From IMG/VR virus record IMGVR_UViG_3300020034_000026, positions 1 to 50,889 of that record: a stretch of DNA of 50,889 nucleotides; one strand, written 5' to 3'. The notes below the pieces were generated by a model, which saw only the letters and a list, made by a program, of their open reading frames with translations, made no database searches and was not told the origin of the DNA. This document shows, one piece after another, positions 1-6,958 of the stretch. The translations under genes were made by a program, and so were the position numbers. Within the stretch, counting starts at the first letter, position 1. Each line of letters begins with the position of its first letter. Origin of the DNA: a virus.

Positions 1-410
1 CGTAGCCCCACCAGAGCGACCGCATCGGTGACCGAGTGGGCTCGGTCATCTCCAGGATCAACTTCGTTCCCTGTGGTTTTCCATCTGTCGATTGATACAT
101 CGACAAAGATGAGTAGAGCGGTATCCCCTACTGCTACAGGGTAGGTAGTCCTGAATCCCCCACCTCCGAGAAACATGATTGGTACATTGGGGACAACGGC
201 ACGACGGTAGGCAATCCGACTACCATCTTCTCCAATCACTACTCTTCTCAGGAGTGGCTGGATGTCTGCTCTCTGAGTAGCAGAAGAGTACCTTTCAATT
301 CTGCCTGGCATGGACACGTGAAGCTCGCCAGCTAGATGAGACTCAATAGCCTTTACAATCACCTCAGAGAAAGTAGGGACCGCTCCATTGTCATCGTCAT
401 CGATGCTCAT
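1..410 (-). CDS. Baseplate spike protein, N-terminal part (continues at 50889)
   Basis: This is the first 136 codons of a Gp138-type baseplate spike, the OB-fold piercing tip at the centre of a contractile tail. The start ATG (410-408) overlaps the stop of the hub gene (ATGA). The translation shows the family pattern: VPNVPIMFLGGGGF, then YPVAVGDTALLIFVDVSIDRW, then HSVTDAVALVGL. The ORF is still open at base 1. Reading on from base 50889 continues in frame (codon CGG, then 50888 downwards) for 80 more codons, giving a 217-aa protein ending at 50646. A copy of the dispersed motif at 69-77 is read as Thr-Thr-Gly. The family call rests on pattern recognition, and the join is visible directly. 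Confidence 0.85.
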   Translation of the reverse strand, partial: MSIDDDDNGAVPTFSEVIVKAIESHLAGELHVSMPGRIERYSSATQRADIQPLLRRVVIGEDGSRIAYRRAVVPNVPIMFLGGGGFRTTYPVAVGDTALLIFVDVSIDRWKTTGNEVDPGDDRAHSVTDAVALVGL

Positions 411-1264
411 AGGGGATTCCCGTCTATCTGAGTGTGGCAGTCTGTTCCATGGGTATCGATGGTATGCCTAAGCTTCAAGACTTTGAATCGACCATGGATG
501 TATCTGGATCGAACTTCCATGGTCCCCCCTGGTACAAGTCGCGGGTACAGGAGATTCTTGACGGTGAGTATTGGAGGCTTTCCCTTTTCTGGGGGACTGC
601 CATACTCAGGTGAACCGATCATTCCACTATTGCTTCCAGGCAGAGAGCTAATCACTGCTACTTGATCCTTGCGTAGTTCTCCCTCGCCTAGAATCTGAAC
701 CGTCCCATCCTGTATCGACCACTGCTTTTGAAATGGGCGCAGAAGACGAGTCAACTCTTTGGAGATCAGTCCATCTACAACGATGCCCGATGCGACAGTG
801 GCAGTCATATCAGCCAGCAGATTGACTCTATCGAATGGGGCGCCCATGGCAGATAGAAGATCAAAGACCACGTTACGAACGGGCGTTCCCGCTCGGTACG
901 ATTGGCTCACTTGAGCGAAACGAAATGCTCTATCTCCATCACCAACTTGGATCTTGGTAACCCAAGATGTTCCATCTTTGACACTCTCACACCAGCGCAT
1001 GTCTCCTTCGAAAACTCTTTCTAAGGAACCATCAAAGCCAGCCTCAAGTCTGATGTACAGGGGCTTTTGCTGCAGTTCTCCACGAGTCTTCTCACTGAGA
1101 TTGATGACGACCAGATCACAATTGTTTGGATCTTTCCCTAGATGCTTGTCGATGTCTGCAATGATATGCAGGTCACGGATGACAATCGCATTAGGAGATT
1201 GTGAAAAGAACGATTGCGGTCTTGCAATCGTGAGAGAGACTCCTGTCTTGAAAAGCCTAGACAT
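407..1264 (-). CDS. Baseplate hub protein
   Basis: A 285-aa protein lying between the DUF6983-like plug gene and the spike. In contractile-tail phages of this type that is the position of the gpD/gp27-like hub, which carries the spike and connects tube to baseplate. The sequence starts LFKTGVSLTIARPQSFF and contains mixed beta-rich segments such as VVINLSEKTRGEL and VKNLLYPRLVPGGTMEVRS. The latter recalls the C-terminal swivel part of hub proteins. The gene overlaps its upstream neighbour by 8 bp and the spike start by 3 bp, so translational coupling is likely. The identification comes from synteny plus general character, not from a catalytic motif. Confidence 0.7.
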   Translation of the reverse strand: MSRLFKTGVSLTIARPQSFFSQSPNAIVIRDLHIIADIDKHLGKDPNNCDLVVINLSEKTRGELQQKPLYIRLEAGFDGSLERVFEGDMRWCESVKDGTSWVTKIQVGDGDRAFRFAQVSQSYRAGTPVRNVVFDLLSAMGAPFDRVNLLADMTATVASGIVVDGLISKELTRLLRPFQKQWSIQDGTVQILGEGELRKDQVAVISSLPGSNSGMIGSPEYGSPPEKGKPPILTVKNLLYPRLVPGGTMEVRSRYIHGRFKVLKLRHTIDTHGTDCHTQIDGNPL

Positions 1265-1601
1265 CGATTTCTAGATCAAGCATCTCTTGCGCTGAGAAGT
1301 AGTACACGACCACCCGGGTACCCATGTCTTCTAGAGTAGCGTCCACACCAGTGTGGGATTGATCGAACACGCGCAGAAGCCCTGGGGGGAATCGAGGATC
1401 AGTCACACGACCACCAATCGACGCCCCTAGAACTAGCTTGAGACCAGCCCTAATCATGTCTCCATCTGCGGTGAGTACATCCATGTACCAGGCTGAATCC
1501 CTAATGTTCCATCTGATATCGAGTGTGTATTGCACACCATCGAGTGCGGTCCCAACTCGATAGTTGGGCTCGTTAGGAACTAGTGGAAGAATGCCAGGCA
1601 T
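1257..1601 (-). CDS. Baseplate/tail plug-like protein (DUF6983-like)
   Basis: A 114-aa protein with a pattern typical of the small phage baseplate family DUF6983: YRVGTALDGVQYTLDIRWN, then WYMDVLTADGDMIRAGLKLV, then DPRFPPGLLRVFD. In phages with a Pam3-like baseplate this family sits between the Dit-like protein and the hub. It starts one base after the preceding gene ends and overlaps the hub gene by 8 bp. No enzyme motif is expected. The assignment is by pattern and order of genes. Confidence 0.65.
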   Translation of the reverse strand: MPGILPLVPNEPNYRVGTALDGVQYTLDIRWNIRDSAWYMDVLTADGDMIRAGLKLVLGASIGGRVTDPRFPPGLLRVFDQSHTGVDATLEDMGTRVVVYYFSAQEMLDLEIDV

Positions 1602-1602
1602 T

Positions 1603-2262
1603 CTAGAAACTTCCGCCTGCTCCCGGCACTCCGCCCCCAGAACCTACAAGAGTTCTAGTTGGGGATCCTGCATTGTGGGCAGCGGTGAACCTTTGACGTA
1701 GGTAACGCTTGCGCTCTACCTCAGCGTTATCCTCATCGATCATCTCTTGACGAGTGATGCCCCTGCTCTTGGTATACTGGTCAACTGTCATTGCATTCTC
1801 ACGGTCAAGAGCTTTACTGCCTCGATTGACCTTGTGAGCAGCAGTAGGGGTAGCCACCAGCAGAATGGTTCGTTCATTCTGAACGATGGTGATCTCTCTA
1901 AATGTAGCCCTGAACCTCAACCCATTCATCGTGGATGTAGGTGGAGTGAGATTGGTAATGAACATACTGTTGAAGACTTCTTTGCTAGTCTCAACAGAAA
2001 AGGGTTCCTTTTTTAGACGCAAGTCTTTCAGAAACGCATAGGCATCTTGTGAGGGAAGAGTGGTCGGATTCCGCCTATCCGCAAGAGCACCTATTGGATT
2101 GTCGGAAACCACACCTTCGACCTGTAGAACCGTAGGCAGTAGCTTGACGTTGTTAGTTAGATCAGAACCATCTTCGACAGGGTCACTTGTCACTTCTGAG
2201 TCGAAGGAAGGTTCCTCTGCCAGAGCAACATCAATCTCGAATCCTGCGATGAACATAGGCAT
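1603..2262 (-). CDS. Dit-like baseplate protein
   Basis: A 219-aa protein placed just after the tape measure, where distal tail (Dit-like) or T4 gp48/54-like proteins are encoded. The N-terminal half, with VKLLPTVLQVEGVVSDNPIG followed by ..AYAFLKDLRLKKEPFSVETS and FRATFREITIVQNE, matches the general layout of Dit-like N-terminal domains: residues 35-135 form a beta-rich domain that binds the tube end. The C-terminal third is charged (EDNAEVERKRYLRQRF) and ends in a glycine-rich tail. ATG at 2262; the next gene upstream ends at 2277. Confidence 0.65.
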   Translation of the reverse strand: MPMFIAGFEIDVALAEEPSFDSEVTSDPVEDGSDLTNNVKLLPTVLQVEGVVSDNPIGALADRRNPTTLPSQDAYAFLKDLRLKKEPFSVETSKEVFNSMFITNLTPPTSTMNGLRFRATFREITIVQNERTILLVATPTAAHKVNRGSKALDRENAMTVDQYTKSRGITRQEMIDEDNAEVERKRYLRQRFTAAHNAGSPTRTLVGSGGGVPGAGGSF

Positions 2263-2276
2263 TGATATCTACCTAC

Positions 2277-2894
2277 CTATCTTCCTCGCGTGGTCGCACC
2301 AGCGCGACGCATGTTCGAGTCCCAGAGCGACTGAACTGCCTTGCGCACCTCGGTACCGATGCCGCCTGCGTCGGCTCCCGGGCTGGTGTGCACGTGGATC
2401 TGAGCGCTGAACTGGGGCGCCTGCACCTCTACTGCACCTCCGCTTACACCTGCGGCCAGAGGCGTACGCGCCACGCTACCGGCGACCACAGGGGCACCGC
2501 CCTCGCCTCGGGAGATCGCCCGCGCGCGATCAAGGAACTTGTGGGGACCGTCACCGAATCCGATGACGTCTTTAAGAGCTTCTTTTATGTTGTGGGGAAT
2601 CTGTTTGATTCCATCGATCACCCACTGAAAGAACTCTGCAAACTGTTGCTTCCACCATGCGATGGATTCATCGAAGGTACGAGTTAGCCACTGGTCAAGT
2701 TTCTTGAGAGTGCTCTCCCCACCATTGACCCACTTCCATAGATCTCTGATTGCCCAGTTGACCCCTGCAATGATGGCTATCAAGGCAACAAAAGGCGCAG
2801 CCGCAGCAACCCATGCCGCAGCACTAGCAACCGCGGTAGCGATCGCAACCCCCTTAACGACCAAGAAAGTAGTGGCAAGAGTCGTCAATACCAA
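2277..2894 (-). CDS. Tape measure protein, C-terminal part (-1 frame)
   Basis: A 205-codon reading frame that looks like the second half of the tape measure. It begins with a long hydrophobic Ala/Val/Ile helix region (ATTFLVVKGVAIATAVASAA), then WAIRDLWKWVNGGE, and ends in a flexible Gly/Ala-rich tail. It overlaps the end of 2885-3850 by 10 bp in the -1 frame. The only initiators near its beginning are TTG codons without a ribosome binding site, so separate translation is unlikely. Joined to the upstream part it gives about 525 aa. The motif copy at 2485 is read Ala-Pro-Val-Val. Either a base is missing here or decoding shifts frame. Confidence 0.7.
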   Translation of the reverse strand: MVLTTLATTFLVVKGVAIATAVASAAAWVAAAAPFVALIAIIAGVNWAIRDLWKWVNGGESTLKKLDQWLTRTFDESIAWWKQQFAEFFQWVIDGIKQIPHNIKEALKDVIGFGDGPHKFLDRARAISRGEGGAPVVAGSVARTPLAAGVSGGAVEVQAPQFSAQIHVHTSPGADAGGIGTEVRKAVQSLWDSNMRRAGATTRGR

Positions 2895-3850
2895 ACTAAG
2901 ATTTTCACTGTTCTCGGAAGACTAACTATTTTCTCTGTGACCTTGCCAATGATGGTTCCGACTTTCTCCGCTACTGGCCACACGAGCTTGAAGACGCGCA
3001 GTAGTATCTCCCCTACCTTGCGTGAGATGCCTGCTATGCGCACAAGCACTGGCCAAAGTTTGTGAAAGAAGCCGACCATGGAAACAACCCATCCGCGGAT
3101 CTTGCTAGCGATGAGTTCTCTGTTTGCCTTGATCCATTCGATACTCTTGTCTGCCACTCTTTGCAGAGTAGGAATCAGAGCAGAGACCAGTGTGTTTCGA
3201 AACGCTGCTGCAGCTGTCTTGACCTTGTCTACCTTGTCGCCCCACTCCTCAAGCGAGCGGGCATCGTCACCAGACAGCCCCCCACCCAGCTCCTTGAACT
3301 CCTCGCGTAGCTTGGCAATCCCACTCCGCCCCTCATTCAGGAATGGGATCATCTCCACACCTGATCGACCAAATATCTTCATGGCCCCGGCACTCTTCAG
3401 GGCACCATTAGGTATCTTGGAGAATACCTCTGCTATATCTCCGAGCACCTCATCAGTGTTGCGAACATGCCCACTAGCGTCCTCAACAGCTATGCCCATT
3501 TCCTTGAATAGCTTTTTTGATTCCTTGCTCCCATGGATTGCCCCATCCATGTTTTTGGCAAGAAACTTCAGGCCAGTAGATAGACCCTCGGCCCCGAGTC
3601 CAGATAGCTTTCCTGCAAACTCCAGCTCCTGAAGAGTTTCAATCAGGACTCCGGTCTTCTCACTGGTCTCTACAAGACGTCCAGCTAGCTCGGCAGTGTC
3701 ATCGATGAGAGAACCGAACCATTTGATTGTCTTGAATGCAACGATGCCAATCAGTGCCCGCTTGACGTTCTCTAACAGTTTGTCTGCAGCAGAGAATGAA
3801 GGCTTATCCGCCTTCAATGTCATCTTGGCAACTAGTTCGGCAAAAGTCAT
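2885..3850 (-). CDS. Tape measure protein, N-terminal part
   Basis: A 321-aa protein directly downstream of the tail assembly chaperone frameshift extension, the usual position of the tape measure gene. Features of the family are GKLSGLGAEGLSTGLKFLAK, MKIFGRSGVEMIPFLNEG (the SAxxxFGRSGxxLLPLL-type segment) and the end of the segment, EKIVSLPRTVKI, which normally runs into a long hydrophobic helix. Here that helix is encoded in the next frame (2277-2894), and the present frame stops after ILVWY. ATG at 3850 is chosen; AGAGATAAAGA precedes it. Tape measure proteins set tail length and guide DNA ejection. Confidence 0.8.
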   Translation of the reverse strand: MTFAELVAKMTLKADKPSFSAADKLLENVKRALIGIVAFKTIKWFGSLIDDTAELAGRLVETSEKTGVLIETLQELEFAGKLSGLGAEGLSTGLKFLAKNMDGAIHGSKESKKLFKEMGIAVEDASGHVRNTDEVLGDIAEVFSKIPNGALKSAGAMKIFGRSGVEMIPFLNEGRSGIAKLREEFKELGGGLSGDDARSLEEWGDKVDKVKTAAAAFRNTLVSALIPTLQRVADKSIEWIKANRELIASKIRGWVVSMVGFFHKLWPVLVRIAGISRKVGEILLRVFKLVWPVAEKVGTIIGKVTEKIVSLPRTVKILVWY

Positions 3851-3853
3851 TCT

Positions 3854-4075
3854 TTATCTCTTGGCTCTCTGTTCAGCGATGTCTCGCGCGCGAGCTATGC
3901 AATCAAGTACACGATTGGCATCGATGACGTACCCCAGGGTCACTCGATCAAACTCAGTGATCCTTAGTTGTCCCTCCTGGACAAGTCTCCAGACGACCCA
4001 TGTATCTCGGAGATCGTCGGGGAGGATGATGGGCTCTCCTCCTTGAGACGAATAAGGAACGTACTCACGAAGTCT
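3854..4075 (-). CDS. Tail assembly chaperone, -1 frameshift extension
   Basis: A 73-codon frame without its own start. It begins at the slippery site 4081-4075 in the -1 frame of the chaperone gene and ends with TAA at 3856-3854, just before the tape measure ATG. Its translation is protein-like throughout: LREYVPYSSQGGEPIILPDD, then TWVVWRLVQEGQLRITEF and VTLGYVIDANRVLDCIARAR. It would fill the otherwise empty gap 3851-3963. The fusion product would be 223 aa (150 + 73). Tailed phages commonly make such a G/GT-type pair by -1 frameshifting; both forms bind the tape measure during tail assembly. Confidence 0.85.
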   Translation of the reverse strand, partial: RLREYVPYSSQGGEPIILPDDLRDTWVVWRLVQEGQLRITEFDRVTLGYVIDANRVLDCIARARDIAEQRAKR

Positions 4076-4524
4076 AAAAAATCGGAGAAGTTCACCTCCA
4101 AGGAAAAGCGCAGAACCTTGAAGAGACTCATCCTCTTTCCTAGAAAAGCAAAATCGATATCCCCTCCGTTAGCCAAGTCGTATCGTTTCTTCTTCCCCTC
4201 GCGTTCTACGATGACACTCACGGGTGCCAAGAGCTGGCCAATCAGCGACCGCTGCTCGTCCACGGTCAGGCGCGCAAACAGCTGATCGACCACAGGGGCC
4301 AAGGCCCCTGCGTTGATTTTGGCAAGGCCCTCACCCACCCCGCCCGCACTTTTTGAGGGCCAGAGGCCTGCCAGGCCAGCCAGAGCGGGCCCAACAATGC
4401 GAATGAGTGCGTTCGCCAGATCAAGACTCTTCATGACAGGTAGTTGATAGACAGTAACCTCAAGTCCATCAATCGTCCGAGTCTCCGACGGCATCTCAGA
4501 GGAAGATGAGGATGGGGATGCCAT
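3964..4524 (-). CDS. Tail assembly chaperone (short form)
   Basis: A 186-aa protein between the tube and tape measure genes, the conserved place of the tail assembly chaperone. The start is taken at ATG 4524-4522, which overlaps the tube gene stop (TAATG). The longer frame reaching 4584 would intrude into the tube gene. The protein contains SLDLANALIRIVGPALAGL, FARLTVDEQRSLIGQLLAPV and FLGKRMSLFKVLRFSLEVNF. In codons 148-150 lies GAT TTT TTA, where part of the ribosomes can shift to -1 and make the 223-aa form. The motif copy at 4289 is read Ala-Pro-Val-Val. Confidence 0.85.
   Translation of the reverse strand: MASPSSSSSEMPSETRTIDGLEVTVYQLPVMKSLDLANALIRIVGPALAGLAGLWPSKSAGGVGEGLAKINAGALAPVVDQLFARLTVDEQRSLIGQLLAPVSVIVEREGKKKRYDLANGGDIDFAFLGKRMSLFKVLRFSLEVNFSDFLDFVSTFLIRLKEESPSSSPTISEIHGSSGDLSRRDN
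4075..4081 (-). promoter_or_regulatory. Programmed -1 ribosomal frameshift slippery site
   Basis: On the minus strand the heptamer T TTT TTA lies in the correct phase (0-frame codons GAT TTT TTA GAC) of the tail assembly chaperone. It is a canonical X XXY YYZ slippery heptamer. The -1 frame is open from here to 3854 and the 0 frame ends at 3964. Confidence 0.85.
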
Positions 4525-4964
4525 TAGAAGCCGACCACCGAGCTTCCTGCATGGGCGGTGATCTGGGCGCAGAGGAACGCCCACTCGATCGCTCGTTGAC
4601 CATCACCGAATTCCAGGTTCGGCATCCTCTGGATTCGTGAGATAGCAGCCTCAACTACAGTGAGATTGTTTAGATCTTTCAACATGTAGTTACCGTATCC
4701 CGCAAGAGTGACTCTTCGACCCGCGTTGAAGCGGGCACTCAACAGATCATTGGAGGGGCTCTCTGCCTTGAGAGTAGTACGGATAATGCCACTCTCATTA
4801 TTGTTGATAATGAAAGTGACATCACCGGCGGGACCCACGTGGAGTTCACTGCCCTCTGCAGCATACTCGATGCTGATGAACACCCCATCCATCGGAGCCA
4901 GCAAGTCGATTCCACCCCACGACTGTGCAACTTCGCGAGGATTGTACTGTCCATAAAGAGGCAT
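4524..4964 (-). CDS. Tail tube protein (DUF3277-like)
   Basis: A 146-aa protein directly downstream of the sheath gene, the typical place of the inner tube protein of contractile tails. The pattern MPLYGQYNPREVAQSWGGID, then VTFIINNNESGIIRTTLKAESPSNDLLSAR, with TVVEAAISRIQRMPNLEFGD and a C-terminal WAFLCAQITAH segment, fits the small DUF3277-type tube family. AAAGGATAAAAG precedes ATG 4964. Its TAA overlaps the chaperone ATG. The protein should form stacked hexameric rings inside the sheath. Confidence 0.8.
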   Translation of the reverse strand: MPLYGQYNPREVAQSWGGIDLLAPMDGVFISIEYAAEGSELHVGPAGDVTFIINNNESGIIRTTLKAESPSNDLLSARFNAGRRVTLAGYGNYMLKDLNNLTVVEAAISRIQRMPNLEFGDGQRAIEWAFLCAQITAHAGSSVVGF

Positions 4965-4992
4965 CTTTTATCCTTTCTTTTTCTGCTCAGTC

Positions 4993-6351
4993 TCAGCGAG
5001 ACAGGATGATTCGGACGCCCACCTTATGGACGGCACCGGTCAACCGACCATTGGCTTCTAGCCCCGGAAAGTATCGAGCGATTCGGTCTGCTACAGACAT
5101 GTCCTCCACACGTGAGGTGATGAACTGAGGAGACTGTGGCGTCGGAGGATCATCCGAGGCGTCTGTCTCATCGATCATCACTCGATTGATGGCTCGACGG
5201 AAGGTGCCCCGAAGGGCTCCCTCAAGCTTGGTAACATCCTTGTTCGTATATGCCACCTTGGTAGGGGCGTTGAATATAACATCAGCGATGCTCTTGATGG
5301 CGTCATCCTTGATCCAGTCGATCGATCTCTGGATGTCAATGAAGTCGCCGTCCCCTGTGGTCCCGTTGAACGTGACATTGCGGCCTGCAACACGCTCGAT
5401 GGAGTTGCCATTCTTGGCTACAAGATTCCCTCTCTGAGTAGGAGTGAGGGCAACAGCGGGAACTCCGGCTAGCGTCTTCCCGAACCAAGTCTCACTGCCT
5501 GCATCCAGAGGTAGAACCTTCCCCATCCATGCGGCACCGAACATAGAAGCAGGGGAAGGATGGTAGTTGCCCATCACACGTGCGTGCGCATCGGAGGCAA
5601 TCGTATCCACGAGATCCCCACCCCCAGCAACAGTCGTAATGACCGCGCTGTCATTGGTATCGATGAGGGCAGTCTTCTCATTCGCCTCCACCCAGTCCTT
5701 TACGGCAGAGCCATAGGCAAAGGAGTTGAACATGGGGTAGACGCAGTAGAAGTCATCGTTCTCCAGACGAATAGCCGCAAGATCCGTGGCCACCCCTGGG
5801 TCAACGTGAGTCTGTGCAACAGCGAAGTCATCTACCGTAGAAACCTCGACAGAGAACCATCCCCCTGCCGCGTTAGCCGTGAGCACCAAAGTGGTGGTCC
5901 CCGTTGCCGTGTAGTTCTTCGATGCAACACCGTTGAATGCAGCAATCAGCTGGGTGACAATGGTTCCCGCTGTCGGCGATGCCGCCGAGGTAATCGACAG
6001 AACCGTGCGGCTGAAACCCTCCCCTTCTACAGTGACGTAGTAGATATGCGAGTTCCTCACCACAGGGGTAAGAATGTAGACCTGAGTTGGCGGGAGCAAA
6101 CCTCGACCGACCCGGGCATTCTGGGGATGAGGAGTCTGTGCCATGATGGCGTTGACAGCCCGCACCTCAGCGTCATCTGCGGCATACCCATCCGCCACCA
6201 TGTCAACCCCGCTAGCGTACAGACGCGAACGTTCAGAAGTTAACCATGGAGCATTGTACCCCAAGACAAAAGGAGTCCCGAACCCCAGACGAGTGAGGCC
6301 CCGAGAGTCTTTGGTAATGACCGCGTCAACGTAGTTTCTGATATCAGCCAT
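4993..6351 (-). CDS. Tail sheath protein (DUF3383-like)
   Basis: A 452-aa protein with the layout of DUF3383-type sheath proteins. The N-terminus is LTRLGFGTPFVLGYNAPW, followed by a beta-rich insertion (residues 105-185, with VTVEGEGFSRTVLSITSAA). The conserved C-terminal domain includes IDIQRSIDWIKDDAIKSIAD and ends VHKVGVRIILSR. The sheath contracts to drive the tube through the envelope. GAGGAGAGAAC precedes ATG 6351. Two copies of the dispersed motif lie inside (5352 as Thr-Thr-Gly, 6059 as Pro-Val-Val). Its presence defines the phage as a myovirus. Confidence 0.88.
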   Translation of the reverse strand: MADIRNYVDAVITKDSRGLTRLGFGTPFVLGYNAPWLTSERSRLYASGVDMVADGYAADDAEVRAVNAIMAQTPHPQNARVGRGLLPPTQVYILTPVVRNSHIYYVTVEGEGFSRTVLSITSAASPTAGTIVTQLIAAFNGVASKNYTATGTTTLVLTANAAGGWFSVEVSTVDDFAVAQTHVDPGVATDLAAIRLENDDFYCVYPMFNSFAYGSAVKDWVEANEKTALIDTNDSAVITTVAGGGDLVDTIASDAHARVMGNYHPSPASMFGAAWMGKVLPLDAGSETWFGKTLAGVPAVALTPTQRGNLVAKNGNSIERVAGRNVTFNGTTGDGDFIDIQRSIDWIKDDAIKSIADVIFNAPTKVAYTNKDVTKLEGALRGTFRRAINRVMIDETDASDDPPTPQSPQFITSRVEDMSVADRIARYFPGLEANGRLTGAVHKVGVRIILSR

Positions 6352-6376
6352 GTTCTCTCCTCACCTCAATCATCTG

Positions 6377-6958
6377 TCATGGTTCGGGAACATCAAACTC
6401 AAGAGTCTTGATCACCCCTGCATCTTCCAGATTCAGGGTGACTCCAACTCTCTCAATATAGGTGGTGTACTCTTCAACCTGAGAAGAAATGAAAGCTCTC
6501 ATCTCTGTCTGAGCGCGAGCCTCGAATCGAGCCCCAACGATTCCATCAATAGACAGGATAGGACTCCATGCGGCCACTCCGATGCCTGCATTGTTCAGTG
6601 CATAGTTCACTGAGTCTGTGAAGGAACGGGCAACGATGTTGTTCAACTCAAACTCAGGAGTAGTAGCAACATCCTCCATGTCTCCGAAGTAGCGAACCGT
6701 AATTGTCATCTCTCGCTGGCCACGAGTCTTGACAATAAGCTCTCTACCATCGGAGCCTGTAGAGTCTGGGTTATCGGCCACTACGTTGTAGTCTTGTCCA
6801 CGCGACACGATACTCATGATGGCAAAATCGATCATGGGTACCGGAGGACGAGGGGCATCCTTTGGCTGTCTGGACCAAATGACTTTGTTGACAGGTAGAC
6901 CACTACTCACAACAAGCATATGGTGAAGTGCCCGCTTGACTTGATCCCACTGAATCAT
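6377..6958 (-). CDS. Tail terminator / neck protein
   Basis: A 193-aa protein encoded between the neck proteins and the sheath. It reads as a member of the phage neck-terminator family (LIC_12616-like): VIWSRQPKDAPRPPVPMIDF near the start, then GQREMTITVRYFGD, a long helix with ELNNIVARSFTDSVNYALNN, and SQVEEYTTYIERVGVTLNLE near the end. Such proteins cap the tail and meet the head-tail connector. The start overlaps the end of the upstream gene by one base. Confidence 0.75.
   Translation of the reverse strand: MIQWDQVKRALHHMLVVSSGLPVNKVIWSRQPKDAPRPPVPMIDFAIMSIVSRGQDYNVVADNPDSTGSDGRELIVKTRGQREMTITVRYFGDMEDVATTPEFELNNIVARSFTDSVNYALNNAGIGVAAWSPILSIDGIVGARFEARAQTEMRAFISSQVEEYTTYIERVGVTLNLEDAGVIKTLEFDVPEP

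Noticed and set aside
2885-2945. Programmed frameshift as the explanation for the tape measure split
   Set aside because: No X XXY YYZ heptamer exists in the window where the -1 frame is open. A missing base is more likely, so I did not annotate a frameshift signal there.
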